This document shows positions 39,325 through 50,200 of a stretch of 64,000 bases of DNA, piece by piece. Both the position numbers and the translations under genes were made by a program. The stretch spans positions 124,001 through 188,000 of the forward strand of contig NZ_FNDP01000004.1 in NCBI RefSeq assembly GCF_900100545.1, read 5' to 3'. The notes under the pieces are model-generated. The model saw only the letters and a program-made list of their open reading frames with translations. It was not told where the DNA came from and ran no database searches. The stretch's first letter is position 1. Every line of letters begins with the position of its first letter. The stretch comes from Pseudobutyrivibrio sp. 49. Its GTDB lineage: Bacteria; Bacillota; Clostridia; Lachnospirales; Lachnospiraceae.

Positions 39325-42000
39325 CTAAACCTCATCTGGCTTGAAGAAATGCCCATTACTACACTTTACATACAAACCATACTTACTCACTCCGGCCTGA
39401 AGCATGCAATTACATTTGCTACATTTAACATTATTTTTATTCAAGTAAGCATTAGCTACATCTTTATCTAATAAAGCAGTTTCGCCACATCCCTTAGATG
39501 AACATTTCAAAAAGCATTTACCTGAACGGCTTCTAGTAAGATTCATAGGTGAACCGCATTTAGCACATCTAAGCTTATTATGTACATAGTCAGCCATACC
39601 CGCTTCGTCTTCAACATATACTACATTAACTCCATCTGTACTTGTTGTATTCTTAATGCTCTTTGCATTTTGAATAGCAGTTCGTGATCCATCATAGACT
39701 TGCAATTCTAAATCAGAAAACGCCTTGATTAATTCAATTGTATGACTTCCTGATATTCTATAAATAGTTTGACACACAACATAAGATTCAGATGTACCAT
39801 CTCTGAAAGTACCTTTAGACTTAGGCAATCCATACCACATTACTTTGTCATCGATGAGAATCAATGGAAATACAGCATTATCCGAAGGCACACTAATTTT
39901 CTTCCAATTATCTGGTAAAGAATCAATATCTTTCGATTTACATAGTATTTTAATCCCATTCATCTTTGCATCGATTAGCGCATCAAATATATTTGCCTCA
40001 GTTTCTATATCAAGCTCACCATCAGGAATAGAAATAACGATTTGTTTCCTTGCTTTTGCAATATCTGTGCATAAATCATCCATGGCATACACAGCATCCA
40101 TATAGTTTTGAATCTGCTTAGTCTCAGGTAATCGACTTAGGCAATCTTGAAGTCTACGCTCATTAGATGAAACTACATTACCTTTCTTCTGCAAATACTC
40201 TATAAGCTTATATAAAACATGATCAGATTTTCCGAAGCGCTTGTTCCAGTATTTTGCGTTTGCCACAACAACAAGCTTTCCTCGAGCTCTGGTAACTGCT
40301 ACATTAATTAGTCTGGTAACCGCATTAAAGCTCTTGCCGAGTAAAAAACCTACCCTTGTAGACGGATAGCTTTCCACTGCATCAAAAATAATAACATCTC
40401 GCTCTGATCCTTGAAATTGATGTACAGTTGCACAAGAAATATCTGTTTCTTTTGATTCTCTGTAATCCTGAATCATTGCTCTAACTAATCTTGTCTGAGC
40501 AGCGTAAGGAGTAATGATACCAACTGACTTTGTGTTATATTTTTCTGCTTCCAATGCCAAAAGGAACGAAATAATCGCACTCACAATATTGAATCTGGAG
40601 TTGTCATTATTCTTCATGCAGGCACAATATGTTCCAGCTAAATCAATTAGATTTATTGATTCATCGTTAAATGGAGGATTATCAACTATTTCCTGCCTAT
40701 TCTCTACTACAGACTCATGGTCAGTTAACAAGTCATTGTAAACATATTCATTGGCAAATGCCGAGATATCAGGGTACATACGTCGCTGCTCATTCAACAT
40801 GACAAGCCAAGGATGCGCATGCATAGATCTGTCATCCTCAATCCCAAGATATGAAAATACATCTTTTCCTAACGTCTCCTTAACATTAGATTGAACTATA
40901 GGAGCCAACTGCCTGAAGTCTCCAACGAGGACTAGTCTTGAATAAGCATGTTTTGCTGCTATGAGAATCTGAGGCATATAAGCCATACTCACCTCATCAA
41001 ACATAACAACAGAATACTTGTTATCTTCGAATAGCTTATCCATAGTGACTTTTGAAATAGTAGTCGCTACCATGAGAGCATTCTTAACATAAAGCTTTTC
41101 TTCTTCTCGAATCTTTTTCCTAATATCCTTTAGTTCTTGCTCAACTTTAACCCCTTCAGCAGTATTATATTTTCCCGATAAAACCAGATGATCTCGTTTT
41201 TTCCTTAGTTTTTCATATTCATTTTTTAAAGTCTGATTATTTTCTACCGCATAATTGTAGGCCACAACATCATTATCTTTTGCTAGCTCTTCATCCCTTA
41301 CATAACCATATCTAAGAATAGCACCCATTTTTAAGAGCTTATCACCTTGCAAATCTCTAATGAGTGAAGCTGTTTGTTTTACAATACCATCCACTGAAAT
41401 GTTACTATGCGAAACAACTAAAACTCTTTCCCTGTTCAACAATGAATGAATTGCAATTTGTGCCATAGTATAGGTTTTACCTGTGCCAGGAGGGCCCCAA
41501 ATAACAGTTATATCGTTATCAATTGCCATCTCTACAGCAGCATCTTGTCCCTTGGGAACCATAGATATAGGTTTATTTGTTGCCAACTCTGGTCCTTCTT
41601 GCAACAGCTTGATAACTAATTTATCTGCTGTAGTTATAGTCTCTAGCTGATCTACTATGCCTTCAAGTAATGCCCAAGGCTCAACACCAACGAATGCCTG
41701 CCCAATTGCATTTCCAAAATTCTTTGTGATACTAACAATAATCTGGAATCCTTCACATAAGAAAACAACGCCTTTTACAACTTCCTTTCCCACAGTCAAT
41801 GTAATAGGCGCATCATCTGGAAGATTTAATTCAGCCTCCATCTCAAAACTATATGTACTATAGTCGTTCTTCTGACCTATAAGCCTTCCATTGACAAGCT
41901 TATACCTACGGCCACCTTCTTCCTGAAGATAGTATTTTTCACGTAATACATCACGTTTAAACTTATCAATTATTAATCCAACTTCAGAATTAGTATCCAT
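39325..42000 (-). CDS. SF1 (Upf1-like) helicase with PLD-like and zinc-ribbon domains
   Basis: This 891-residue protein has a superfamily 1 helicase core: Walker A GPPGTGKTYTM near residue 168, DEVSMAYM near 333, GDFRQLAP, TVHQFQGSERDVI, and VTRARGKL near 570. A phospholipase-D-like region (about 650-760, RKQIVISIPDGELDIE) lacks a clear HKD motif. The C-terminus holds two zinc ribbons with CxxC pairs (CAKCGSPM; CSKCNCML). This layout is frequent in defence islands. A terminator separates it from the BREX operon, so it has its own promoter. Confidence 0.85.
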   Translation of the reverse strand: MDTNSEVGLIIDKFKRDVLREKYYLQEEGGRRYKLVNGRLIGQKNDYSTYSFEMEAELNLPDDAPITLTVGKEVVKGVVFLCEGFQIIVSITKNFGNAIGQAFVGVEPWALLEGIVDQLETITTADKLVIKLLQEGPELATNKPISMVPKGQDAAVEMAIDNDITVIWGPPGTGKTYTMAQIAIHSLLNRERVLVVSHSNISVDGIVKQTASLIRDLQGDKLLKMGAILRYGYVRDEELAKDNDVVAYNYAVENNQTLKNEYEKLRKKRDHLVLSGKYNTAEGVKVEQELKDIRKKIREEEKLYVKNALMVATTISKVTMDKLFEDNKYSVVMFDEVSMAYMPQILIAAKHAYSRLVLVGDFRQLAPIVQSNVKETLGKDVFSYLGIEDDRSMHAHPWLVMLNEQRRMYPDISAFANEYVYNDLLTDHESVVENRQEIVDNPPFNDESINLIDLAGTYCACMKNNDNSRFNIVSAIISFLLALEAEKYNTKSVGIITPYAAQTRLVRAMIQDYRESKETDISCATVHQFQGSERDVIIFDAVESYPSTRVGFLLGKSFNAVTRLINVAVTRARGKLVVVANAKYWNKRFGKSDHVLYKLIEYLQKKGNVVSSNERRLQDCLSRLPETKQIQNYMDAVYAMDDLCTDIAKARKQIVISIPDGELDIETEANIFDALIDAKMNGIKILCKSKDIDSLPDNWKKISVPSDNAVFPLILIDDKVMWYGLPKSKGTFRDGTSESYVVCQTIYRISGSHTIELIKAFSDLELQVYDGSRTAIQNAKSIKNTTSTDGVNVVYVEDEAGMADYVHNKLRCAKCGSPMNLTRSRSGKCFLKCSSKGCGETALLDKDVANAYLNKNNVKCSKCNCMLQAGVSKYGLYVKCSNGHFFKPDEV

Positions 42001-42077
42001 ACAACAATTACCCCATTTTAACCTTCAGTAACGGATACATTTATATTAACAAATTAATGTGACTAATCTTTTAATAA

Positions 42078-42107
42078 CAAAAAAGAGGACACTCAACAGT
42101 ATCCTCC
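42078..42107 (-). terminator. Rho-independent terminator of the BREX operon
   Basis: Minus-strand GAGGATACT, loop GTTG, AGTGTCCTC then TTTTTT, 24 bases after the PLD gene stop codon. It defines the 3' end of the operon. Confidence 0.8.
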
Positions 42108-42130
42108 ATTCGTGTACCTATATTCTTTAC

Positions 42131-43396
42131 TTATTCAGATTTATATATTTTCCATCCATATTGCATTCCTAGTGTTTCTAAACGTTCATCAATGTACTCC
42201 TTTGCTTCCGGAGACAAAGCAAGCATAGCTTGCTGCCCATGAGCTTTTGCTACTCTTTCTTTTGGATACTTATCCGGATTATCTCTAGTGTGCATGTATG
42301 TCTTATATCCTAGATTATCTATCACTTCACGAAGAGGAATACCACAATTAACCGGAGCATCTATAACTTTTGCTTCTGAAATAACACAATAAATTGGATA
42401 TTCCTCAAGCCAATCATATTGCTTAATCCATGCTTTTTTTCGTGCATCATTATTTGAACTAAACGCTCTAAAATACCCTTTACCTACAATTACAGGACAT
42501 TCTTTGCCTGTCTTGTCATAAGAGTGAACGCAGAAGAAAGTTTCGTCACCTTCTTCTATAGTTTTAGCACTCTTTAATCTTGTTACGGAAAAATTTGAAA
42601 TATATACAGATTTTCCATTATCGACAAAAGCGTGCATATACATAGGTTCATCACCATTCGCTCTTTTTTTTGCTGATGCTGAGAATTTTAAAATTATATT
42701 TCTTAGACTTTTATGCGATACTATAGAAGTTTCTCCACCCAGTGCAGAATAAACGGGATCTGTAAGTCGTTCTGATGTATTATTATCAATTTCCCTAAAT
42801 GCCTCGTTGATATCTTCTTTTATTTGTTTTGCTCTTTTATCAAGGGCTGCCCCCTTAACAAGAGCAACGATATGTTTTCCACCATCCAGTTTTGATTTTG
42901 ATTCTTTCTGATTTTGGTATCTTAACTTAAAGTCATCAAGCATTTCTTGTGTAATACATCCATCTTCAGCAACATTTACTCTAGTAGAAATATCATCAAA
43001 ATATTCCTGCAAGTCTTCAATAGCTGCTTCTTCGTTAAAATGTATTGATAGTTCAATATTTCTGGACAAGCCACTTTCGGTAAAATTAGCACTTCCTACA
43101 ATTGCGTCATCTTCATCAAATAAATATAGCTTTGTATGTAAACCAATAACAGCATATAATTTTACCCCAGAATCTAACATACTTTGCAAACCATCAAGTG
43201 TATTAGATCCGTCTAAAAAATCTTGAAGATAAAATCTTGTGATAAAAGAACATGCTATCCCTTTGTTAGCAGCCTCACATAAAAAGTCAGCTGTCTTATT
43301 TGATAAAAAAGGGCTTATTATCTTTATTTCTTTCTTTGCTTCTTTAAACAAAGACGTTATAGTTTCGGAATGTTCATCCGTCACGACTTCAATCAT
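42131..43396 (-). CDS. PLD-family nuclease-like protein, last gene of the BREX operon
   Basis: This 421-residue protein has one phospholipase-D motif, HTKLYLFDEDDAIVGSANFTE (residues about 87-107), in an N-terminal domain of about 160 residues. One motif per chain implies a dimeric nuclease, as in BfiI or Nuc. The C-terminal 240 residues are of unknown fold. Its ATG overlaps the upstream stop codon (TAATG), and a GGAGG site lies upstream. It is not a canonical BREX component. Confidence 0.8.
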   Translation of the reverse strand: MIEVVTDEHSETITSLFKEAKKEIKIISPFLSNKTADFLCEAANKGIACSFITRFYLQDFLDGSNTLDGLQSMLDSGVKLYAVIGLHTKLYLFDEDDAIVGSANFTESGLSRNIELSIHFNEEAAIEDLQEYFDDISTRVNVAEDGCITQEMLDDFKLRYQNQKESKSKLDGGKHIVALVKGAALDKRAKQIKEDINEAFREIDNNTSERLTDPVYSALGGETSIVSHKSLRNIILKFSASAKKRANGDEPMYMHAFVDNGKSVYISNFSVTRLKSAKTIEEGDETFFCVHSYDKTGKECPVIVGKGYFRAFSSNNDARKKAWIKQYDWLEEYPIYCVISEAKVIDAPVNCGIPLREVIDNLGYKTYMHTRDNPDKYPKERVAKAHGQQAMLALSPEAKEYIDERLETLGMQYGWKIYKSE

Positions 43397-43731
43397 TACA
43401 TTTCCTCCAAATACATTACTTTTTTGCCGTGAACTTTTGCATACTCGATTTCGGATCTGGTGCTTTCTCCTATATATCCACCAACATTAATAACATAAAT
43501 AGAATCAGCCATGTCTATCTTACGCTTATGCATATCATCAAGCATTTCCTTGGTCTTAGTTAGGGTTCCCTCATCCATATTTTCCCAGACTTCTTGATCC
43601 CCAGAATGACCAAAGAGGCCAACACTGATAACAATGTTGCCCTCTAATGTAAGCCTCTTTTGAACTTCTATAAATTCATTTTTAAACCTGGTACTTCCAC
43701 ATAATGTTATAACAGGATAATTATTATTCAT
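43396..43731 (-). CDS. Nucleoside 2-deoxyribosyltransferase-like protein
   Basis: This 111-residue protein starts ITLCGSTRFKNEFIE and ends GYIGESTRSEIEYAKVHGKKVMYLE, the nucleotide-binding and active-site pattern of the NDT-like fold, related to SLOG and TIR folds. It could alter nucleotides or sense them. One base separates it from the brxL stop, and its own stop overlaps the PLD start. It is an unusual member of a BREX operon. Confidence 0.75.
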   Translation of the reverse strand: MNNNYPVITLCGSTRFKNEFIEVQKRLTLEGNIVISVGLFGHSGDQEVWENMDEGTLTKTKEMLDDMHKRKIDMADSIYVINVGGYIGESTRSEIEYAKVHGKKVMYLEEM

Positions 43732-43732
43732 G

Positions 43733-45910
43733 TTAGTCTACCCCTAACGCTCTAAATACTGCTTCTTCCGGTGTACTATAAAATACTGGCTGAACAGCAG
43801 ATAATAAATCAGCTGGTACAGCACCAAAATCTGCGGCGGAACTAATAGGTATAAGCACCTTCTTCGCTCCTGAATCCACACATACCTGTAATATTGCTGC
43901 CAAATCTTCGACTTTATTAATAGTTCCAGAGATTGTTGTTTCGCCAATAACAACCAAGCCAGCTACTGTAGGCTTGTTAAGGGCTATAGAAGATATAGCA
44001 ATTAATGTTGGCAGTGCAATATTTTTTGTCATGCCTAATCCCTGAATATCCTGGTAATCAATTATATAATCTTTCGTGGTAGTACTGATTGAATGACTAA
44101 TTTTATTACCATTGAGTTTTAAATAAGAAAAACCTGTATCTGCAGAACTCTTACTATCCTTATCAAGGCTAAAACCTTTCTTCTCAAATTTTCCATTTCC
44201 AGGTAACATTTGACTCTCAAGTCTGAAGACGCCGATAATACCATTTTTACCACGAGCTATCGTATAAATATGACCAGCATTAACGATTCCGTCTGGGATA
44301 ATTTTTCCACCACCTGATTCCTTTACACCTACAAAATGTTCATCGAATGTATCATTATCAATATATGAAAAATTAACATCGTAGAATTCCATTCCACCAA
44401 TTTTCTTCAATTGCTCTTTTACTCTACGACGTAACTCAAGAGATATATCTAATATTTCTGCAATATCATCCTTAGTATAATCACCATTAGGATATAAAAG
44501 CTTAACAAATGCATCTACCAATCGCCTAACAGCTATAGTATCACGCTGATTTAAATTTGAGCCAAGATGGAAATACTTATCTAATGAATCACCGTAAGAT
44601 TCCTTTCTCATCTCCCTCATGAATTCTGAAAGGTAGTCAGTAATAAAACCATAGTCATCTGTAAAGTGCTCTGGTCTATATTTTGGAATTTCCCAACCTG
44701 GAATGTAACCATGCATACGATCTAGAAACGCTGTATCATAGGCCATTGCATCAGGAAATGGCTCAAATAAATGAGATGTCTTAAGAAGCACAGATACATC
44801 ATGGTTAATATTACCAACAAAAACCATAGACGCAGAAGCTGCCTTTTCTTCTTTACCTCGTGCAAAAGAACCAGACGCCATGTAATCTTTCATTATCTGG
44901 ACTCCATCTTTATCCTTAAATGTAATTCCGGCCACCTCATCAAATGCAACACAATCCCACATTCCTACAAGACCAACAGTTTTTGTTCCCATATTGTAGA
45001 AAAGGTTTGCGACTGTTGTTTGTCCACCTGAAACAAGTATAGAGTTTGGTGAAATTTCTTTATATAAATGTGACTTACCTGTAGAACGAGGTCCTAGCTC
45101 ACACATATTAAGATTATTTTCAACCAAAGGTAACATACGAGCTAAAAGCAACCACTTAGCTCTATCTGGCAATTTGTTTGCTTCCATACCTGTGGATCTA
45201 AGAAGCACAGTAATCCATTCATCTTTCGTAAAGGACTTGCGGGCTTCTTTAAGCTCATCCATATCTATATGTGGCATCTGAACAGGTGTGAGTTTTCTTA
45301 TTTGAATTGGACCATACTCTCTATCTTCTTCCACATAATCATAATCAAGCTGAACAATACACCAAATACCGCCACATAACAAACGGTCATAAAGTTTAGG
45401 ATACTCATTTTCAATAGGAATTCCTTTTATTCCAAGATTTGAAAACTCTGCTTCATATCTATCTTTTTTAATATTCAAATTAACTGAGATTTTGTCAATA
45501 ACAGTATATGCACCTCGTTCTCTAAGTGCTGATAATACTTTTTGTGCCTCGTCTGGTCTCACATAATTATTAGCAAGTATTCTTTTAACATTTTCCACTC
45601 CCTCACTAATTATATTCTCATCTTCTGAATTGCAATACTGACCTAAAAGGTACTCTAATACGTAAACTGGTACATTTGCACCTTCCTTAATGTGTTTTGT
45701 TAAATCTTTACGCACTATCTTTCCATCAAAACATCTTCTAAGTTTCGCATTAAGAATGTCATTATCGACCTTATCATCAGCCTCTTCCACTTCTGCTGCA
45801 GCCTCAGGTTCTACTGCTGTTTCAGATTCAGTTTCAATGGTTCCAACAAAATTATCCACTGGAAAAAGGTCATCCTCTTGTGTGCCATTCTTTTTCATAA
45901 AATCAAACAT
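43733..45910 (-). CDS. brxL: BREX protein BrxL (Lon/MCM-like AAA+)
   Basis: This 725-residue protein has an acidic N-terminal linker, a BrxL N-domain, an AAA+ module with Walker A GPRSTGKSHL near residue 275 and CVAFDEVAG, and a C-terminal Lon-like domain (about 590-725). The usual Lon serine motif GPSAG is not visible; the equivalent stretch reads MTKNIALPT, so proteolysis is doubtful. BrxL is needed for phage restriction in type 1 BREX. The start at 45910 is fixed by AGGAGG seven bases upstream, which makes an in-frame ATG at 45928 unlikely. Confidence 0.9.
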   Translation of the reverse strand: MFDFMKKNGTQEDDLFPVDNFVGTIETESETAVEPEAAAEVEEADDKVDNDILNAKLRRCFDGKIVRKDLTKHIKEGANVPVYVLEYLLGQYCNSEDENIISEGVENVKRILANNYVRPDEAQKVLSALRERGAYTVIDKISVNLNIKKDRYEAEFSNLGIKGIPIENEYPKLYDRLLCGGIWCIVQLDYDYVEEDREYGPIQIRKLTPVQMPHIDMDELKEARKSFTKDEWITVLLRSTGMEANKLPDRAKWLLLARMLPLVENNLNMCELGPRSTGKSHLYKEISPNSILVSGGQTTVANLFYNMGTKTVGLVGMWDCVAFDEVAGITFKDKDGVQIMKDYMASGSFARGKEEKAASASMVFVGNINHDVSVLLKTSHLFEPFPDAMAYDTAFLDRMHGYIPGWEIPKYRPEHFTDDYGFITDYLSEFMREMRKESYGDSLDKYFHLGSNLNQRDTIAVRRLVDAFVKLLYPNGDYTKDDIAEILDISLELRRRVKEQLKKIGGMEFYDVNFSYIDNDTFDEHFVGVKESGGGKIIPDGIVNAGHIYTIARGKNGIIGVFRLESQMLPGNGKFEKKGFSLDKDSKSSADTGFSYLKLNGNKISHSISTTTKDYIIDYQDIQGLGMTKNIALPTLIAISSIALNKPTVAGLVVIGETTISGTINKVEDLAAILQVCVDSGAKKVLIPISSAADFGAVPADLLSAVQPVFYSTPEEAVFRALGVD

Positions 45911-45938
45911 CTTCAAGCCTCCTAGCATCGCCTAAAAA

Positions 45939-47249
45939 CTAATCAAATACCTCTTCAAACTCAATTTGATCATCTGCCACAAATTGATAGTTAGTAATAA
46001 GACTATGCCAATCTTCATTTTTATTTTGCAAATGAGAATCAAGAATATTTACAAAATCTCGTATCATTGTTCTTGGGGTTATTGCTATAGTTTCCCTTTT
46101 CATATAAGCATACTTTATAAAATCAAGCAACTCATCATCAGAAATATCTGAAGTATAATTATATATCTGTGAATGAATATAAACTAAGTGCTCCATCAAA
46201 ATAAAAGTTTCTTCTTTTGTCAAAGGTATAACCTTTACAATAGGAGTCATCATGTTAACTACATCGCCACCAATATATGACCCTGTACTTAATCGAGAGC
46301 GTAATGCCTCGTAGCTATATAATCCTTTATCTTTATCATAGATACTATCTGGAATTCCAGACATTATTATTCCTAGATTTGTAGCTCCGCCTTGCAATAA
46401 GTCATTGTACATCGACAGGATTTTTTCGTAATTTTTCTGACGAACTGTTTTGGATGAAGTATTATAAACATAGGCCAACTCATCTATAAGGACTAAAAAG
46501 CCACTATACCCAGCAAGCGTAAACAACTTTGCCCATAATTTGATGATATCAAACCAATTTTCATCATCGACCATAGAGCTAATTCCAGTCATTTTCTTAA
46601 CTTCTTGTTTATTTGCATACTGACCATAAAACCATCTTAATGCACATTCTTTCTTGTCAAAATCATTTTCACGTACTCCCTGCCAATAAAGCTTTAATGC
46701 TGCAAAGAAAGCAAATCCTTCTTTCATGTCCTGGAATAAATCACATTCCTTTAGCATGAATTGATAAGAATATTCCTCAGGGTTTAGTTCAGTTATTCGT
46801 TGTTCAGAATAATCTACAACTGCTCGACTTATAGTTTTTGAAACCCACTCATCTAAAATCTTTCTGAGGGCGTGACCACTTTGATTAGTTTTATTTGAAA
46901 CATTTTCCATCAAAGTTTTGTAGGTTGCCAAACCCTTTTTTCTCGTATTATTTCCTAGCAAACCTCTCTCTGGTGACAAATCTACATTTGCGACAACCAT
47001 ATTTTTCTTCTTTACAGCGTTCTCTTTAATCGTTTGTAGAAGAAAAGTCTTACCACTTCCATAACCACCAACTATAAATCTAAAAGAAGTTCCTCCATCA
47101 GCCAAGTCTTCCATATCTCTTAGAAGGGTTTCTAATTCCTTTTCTCTTCCAACAGCTATATAGCCAAGCCCCTCTGTAGGAACAGTTCCCTGTCCCAAAG
47201 ATTTCATTATATTTTTGTACGTCCTAATAGGTCCTCTGGAATTTTCCAT
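45939..47249 (-). CDS. DUF2791 ATP-binding protein (BrxD-like)
   Basis: This 436-residue P-loop ATPase has the DUF2791 start IRTYKNIMKSLGQGTVPTEG and GREKEL, Walker A GGYGSGKTFLL near residue 62, Walker B GFLVLIDELAYV near 253, and a late TPRTMIRDFVNILD. BrxD of BREX types 2 and 6 belongs to this family, but type 1 operons normally lack it. Here it lies 15 bases after a Rad50-like ATPase gene, suggesting the two act together. Confidence 0.82.
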   Translation of the reverse strand: MENSRGPIRTYKNIMKSLGQGTVPTEGLGYIAVGREKELETLLRDMEDLADGGTSFRFIVGGYGSGKTFLLQTIKENAVKKKNMVVANVDLSPERGLLGNNTRKKGLATYKTLMENVSNKTNQSGHALRKILDEWVSKTISRAVVDYSEQRITELNPEEYSYQFMLKECDLFQDMKEGFAFFAALKLYWQGVRENDFDKKECALRWFYGQYANKQEVKKMTGISSMVDDENWFDIIKLWAKLFTLAGYSGFLVLIDELAYVYNTSSKTVRQKNYEKILSMYNDLLQGGATNLGIIMSGIPDSIYDKDKGLYSYEALRSRLSTGSYIGGDVVNMMTPIVKVIPLTKEETFILMEHLVYIHSQIYNYTSDISDDELLDFIKYAYMKRETIAITPRTMIRDFVNILDSHLQNKNEDWHSLITNYQFVADDQIEFEEVFD

Positions 47250-47264
47250 AGCAGACTTCCATCC

Positions 47265-50200
47265 TTACTTTAATAAACTCTTAATGTCTTGCAAATAATC
47301 CTCATAAATAACCGGAGTATCGTTGTTATCATCAATAATAGTCTCACCGTAAAAATCTACAGCTTTACTATTTATGCCATCAACTATCTCCTGAATATTA
47401 TATGCAGATGCCAAAGCTCCCAACTTATCAGATGATACAGTTGTTGCTTCTAAAACAGCATTTAATACATTTAACTCATCCCCTATTAACATTTGTTTAA
47501 AGGATGAAATATTATCTGCGGTTGGAGCATCGTTTAGATTATTATTATCTTGTGCTAATGAATGCATTTCTTCAAGTTCTTCTGTAGATAAAAGCTTTTT
47601 CTGATTTCTAGTAAGAATATTTCTAATTTCTTCCATCTGAGAGAAATCTAAGATGATATCATCTCTAGATAAATCTTCTATAGTAGGCACATCATTAATT
47701 GAATGCTCTATAATTCGGACCGATGTGTTGCTTCTCTTTTGGAATTCATACTCTTTATAGTCAAAATCAGTTTTACTGAATGCATTTTTAAATTCAGCAA
47801 TCATCTCGCCGTTTGCAGTTGTAAAGAATATCTGAGTACCACCTTTAGCAAAATCAGCTAACATCTTAAGTACATGCCTTACCTGATCTTTATCCATGGT
47901 TGCAAGAGGTTCATCTAACAAAAGAAATCTAGGAGCAGTATCTGCGGCTATGTACAATGAAAGCATTGTAGCAAATGCTATAGTAGCTCTTTGACCTGTA
48001 CTCATTTCATATGTTCTTGCCATGGAGTCATTAATACCACGAATAGCATATATACCTTCTTCATCCACTCCGAGCTCCCTAAAATCGTCTGAATGGTGCA
48101 TTTGAGTAAAGAAAGTACTTATATTACTTATATTATCTTTAATCTTTCCCTCAACAAATGATGATAATGAAGGCATTTTTTCAAATGCAGCAACTGCTTT
48201 AGAACAACGTTCTAACTGCGGTGTCAATCGATTAACAGCCGCAGTATAATCACGTAATTGCTGTTCTTCAAATTCAACCATGCTAGCACGTTCTAATCTT
48301 TCAACCTCTAAATCAATTTTATCGGAAGCAGAATTGTACACTAGCAGCCATTCCTTAAGAGATATCTCACTGTTTAGGTCAAAGGCTTCTTTTACCATTT
48401 CAATAGACTGCAAGATATCATTAAGTTTATCTAAATTAGAAGTTTCAAGTTGTAAGTCATATTGTGAGATATTATTCTTTTCAATCTCAATATTATGCTC
48501 TAAGTCTATAATCTCTTGTGAAAGCTTATCCTTAGTATCCTCTAATTTCCTTCTCTGAGATTCATTGTCAGCCATTAACTTAGTAATGTAAGCTTCAAAT
48601 GACTTTTCATTAGATTCCTTGAACGATTTATAGACAGAATCATTTTCTTCAAAATCTTTGCAATACGAGATATTTTTCTCAGAAAATCCCTGACTATTCA
48701 AAACCTGTATCTGAGCTTTTATCTCTATTTCTTTCTTAACTAAATCCTTTTTTTTGTCTAACAACTTAGCTAAACTTGAGTAATCATCATCTGTAAAATA
48801 GTCTTTTATAAGGATTAAATCATCAGCAATTTTATAGATTGTACTTTTTGCTTCAGCAACCAAATCATCCTGAGAAAGCTTATGAGAAATATCCGCTATT
48901 TTATGCTCTAATGTTTGAATTTCTTCAATAAGCGCGTCCATGCCATCTTTTTCTGAAGTCTGAGCCGTTGCATTCTGGATTAATTCTAATAGTGCATCCT
49001 TAGATTTTTGCTTTGTACCACACAATGGACATTTCTCATCATGAATCAACTGCTGCCCTATTTTGCGCAATTCAATATAATTCTGTTCTTCAGAAGAGAA
49101 TCTAGCTTTTTTAAGAGTGTATTCCAGCTCTAAATCCTTCTTTTTACTAGTTAAAGAATCCAGTTCTTCAGAATATTTTTCATAGTCTTCTTCTGACAGA
49201 TTATCAAACGAAGGCATTTTCAGGAAATTAACAACTTTTGGATATCGTTCTATGGTATTAATAAGCTCAAGTAAATTATTTATATGCTCTTGCTCTTCTA
49301 ACAATTCAGAAAGCATTGCAATACTTTTTTGATCAGATAATATTCTTTTTACATCTTCCCATTCTTCACTTTTATTTTTTAACAAAGTAGCACCATTCTC
49401 AATTGCAGAAATGGCCTTATCGTTTTCAAAAGAATGAGTCTTTACGCCTTGTATTTTTGACATAAATAGCTGGATAGCCTCATTAGATTTAGCTTTCTTA
49501 CTTTCAATATCAGCATTATCCAACTTCACTTGCTCAATATGTTTCAGAATATTACCGAGCTTATCTTCATTTTGCTCATATCGGTTAAGAACTCGACAGT
49601 ATTTGCCCGTTAGTTCAAAATCGCTCTGTATCTTCTTATATCGTTCAATACCCTTCTTCGGTATTTCTTCTAATTTTTTATAAAATGTCTTTGGTAAAAT
49701 TTGCTCGATCTCACCTGAGTGATTAGTTCTATCTGCATGCTTTAACGAATCCTCATAGATTCTTTTCATGGTTCTGGCATTGTCAAGATTTTCTCTAATA
49801 TCATCAAAGGATTCTTCAAAAGCTTTTTTGTATCTTGTCCATTTCTTTTCATAATCAACAACATCGTCACCAAATAACAAGTTGCCAAACATAACGGCAA
49901 AGCTAGAATCAGTGTTATCAGATTCATGAATAAACTTATAAGCCGCCTCTGAATCAAACGCATTGAATCTTCCAAAATTCTGATTCAATGTTGTCTTATT
50001 ACGTCCTGATGGAACACCATACCATACTCTTTCAATTTCTTTTGAATTCTTAGCTGAATCCCTTGGTGTGAAACGTTCTACACCAGCTTCCCTATTGTAT
50101 ACATAGACAGTAGGAACATGGCGCAACACATCCATTTTCTTGTTAAAATCTTTTATTCGACGTATTTCACCTGTCAGGGCAAATTCAATAGCTTCCAGCA

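Noticed and set aside
43744-43953. 69-residue frame inside the 3' end of brxL
   Set aside because: It is a shadow frame of brxL with repetitive Tyr/Leu composition and no start signal.
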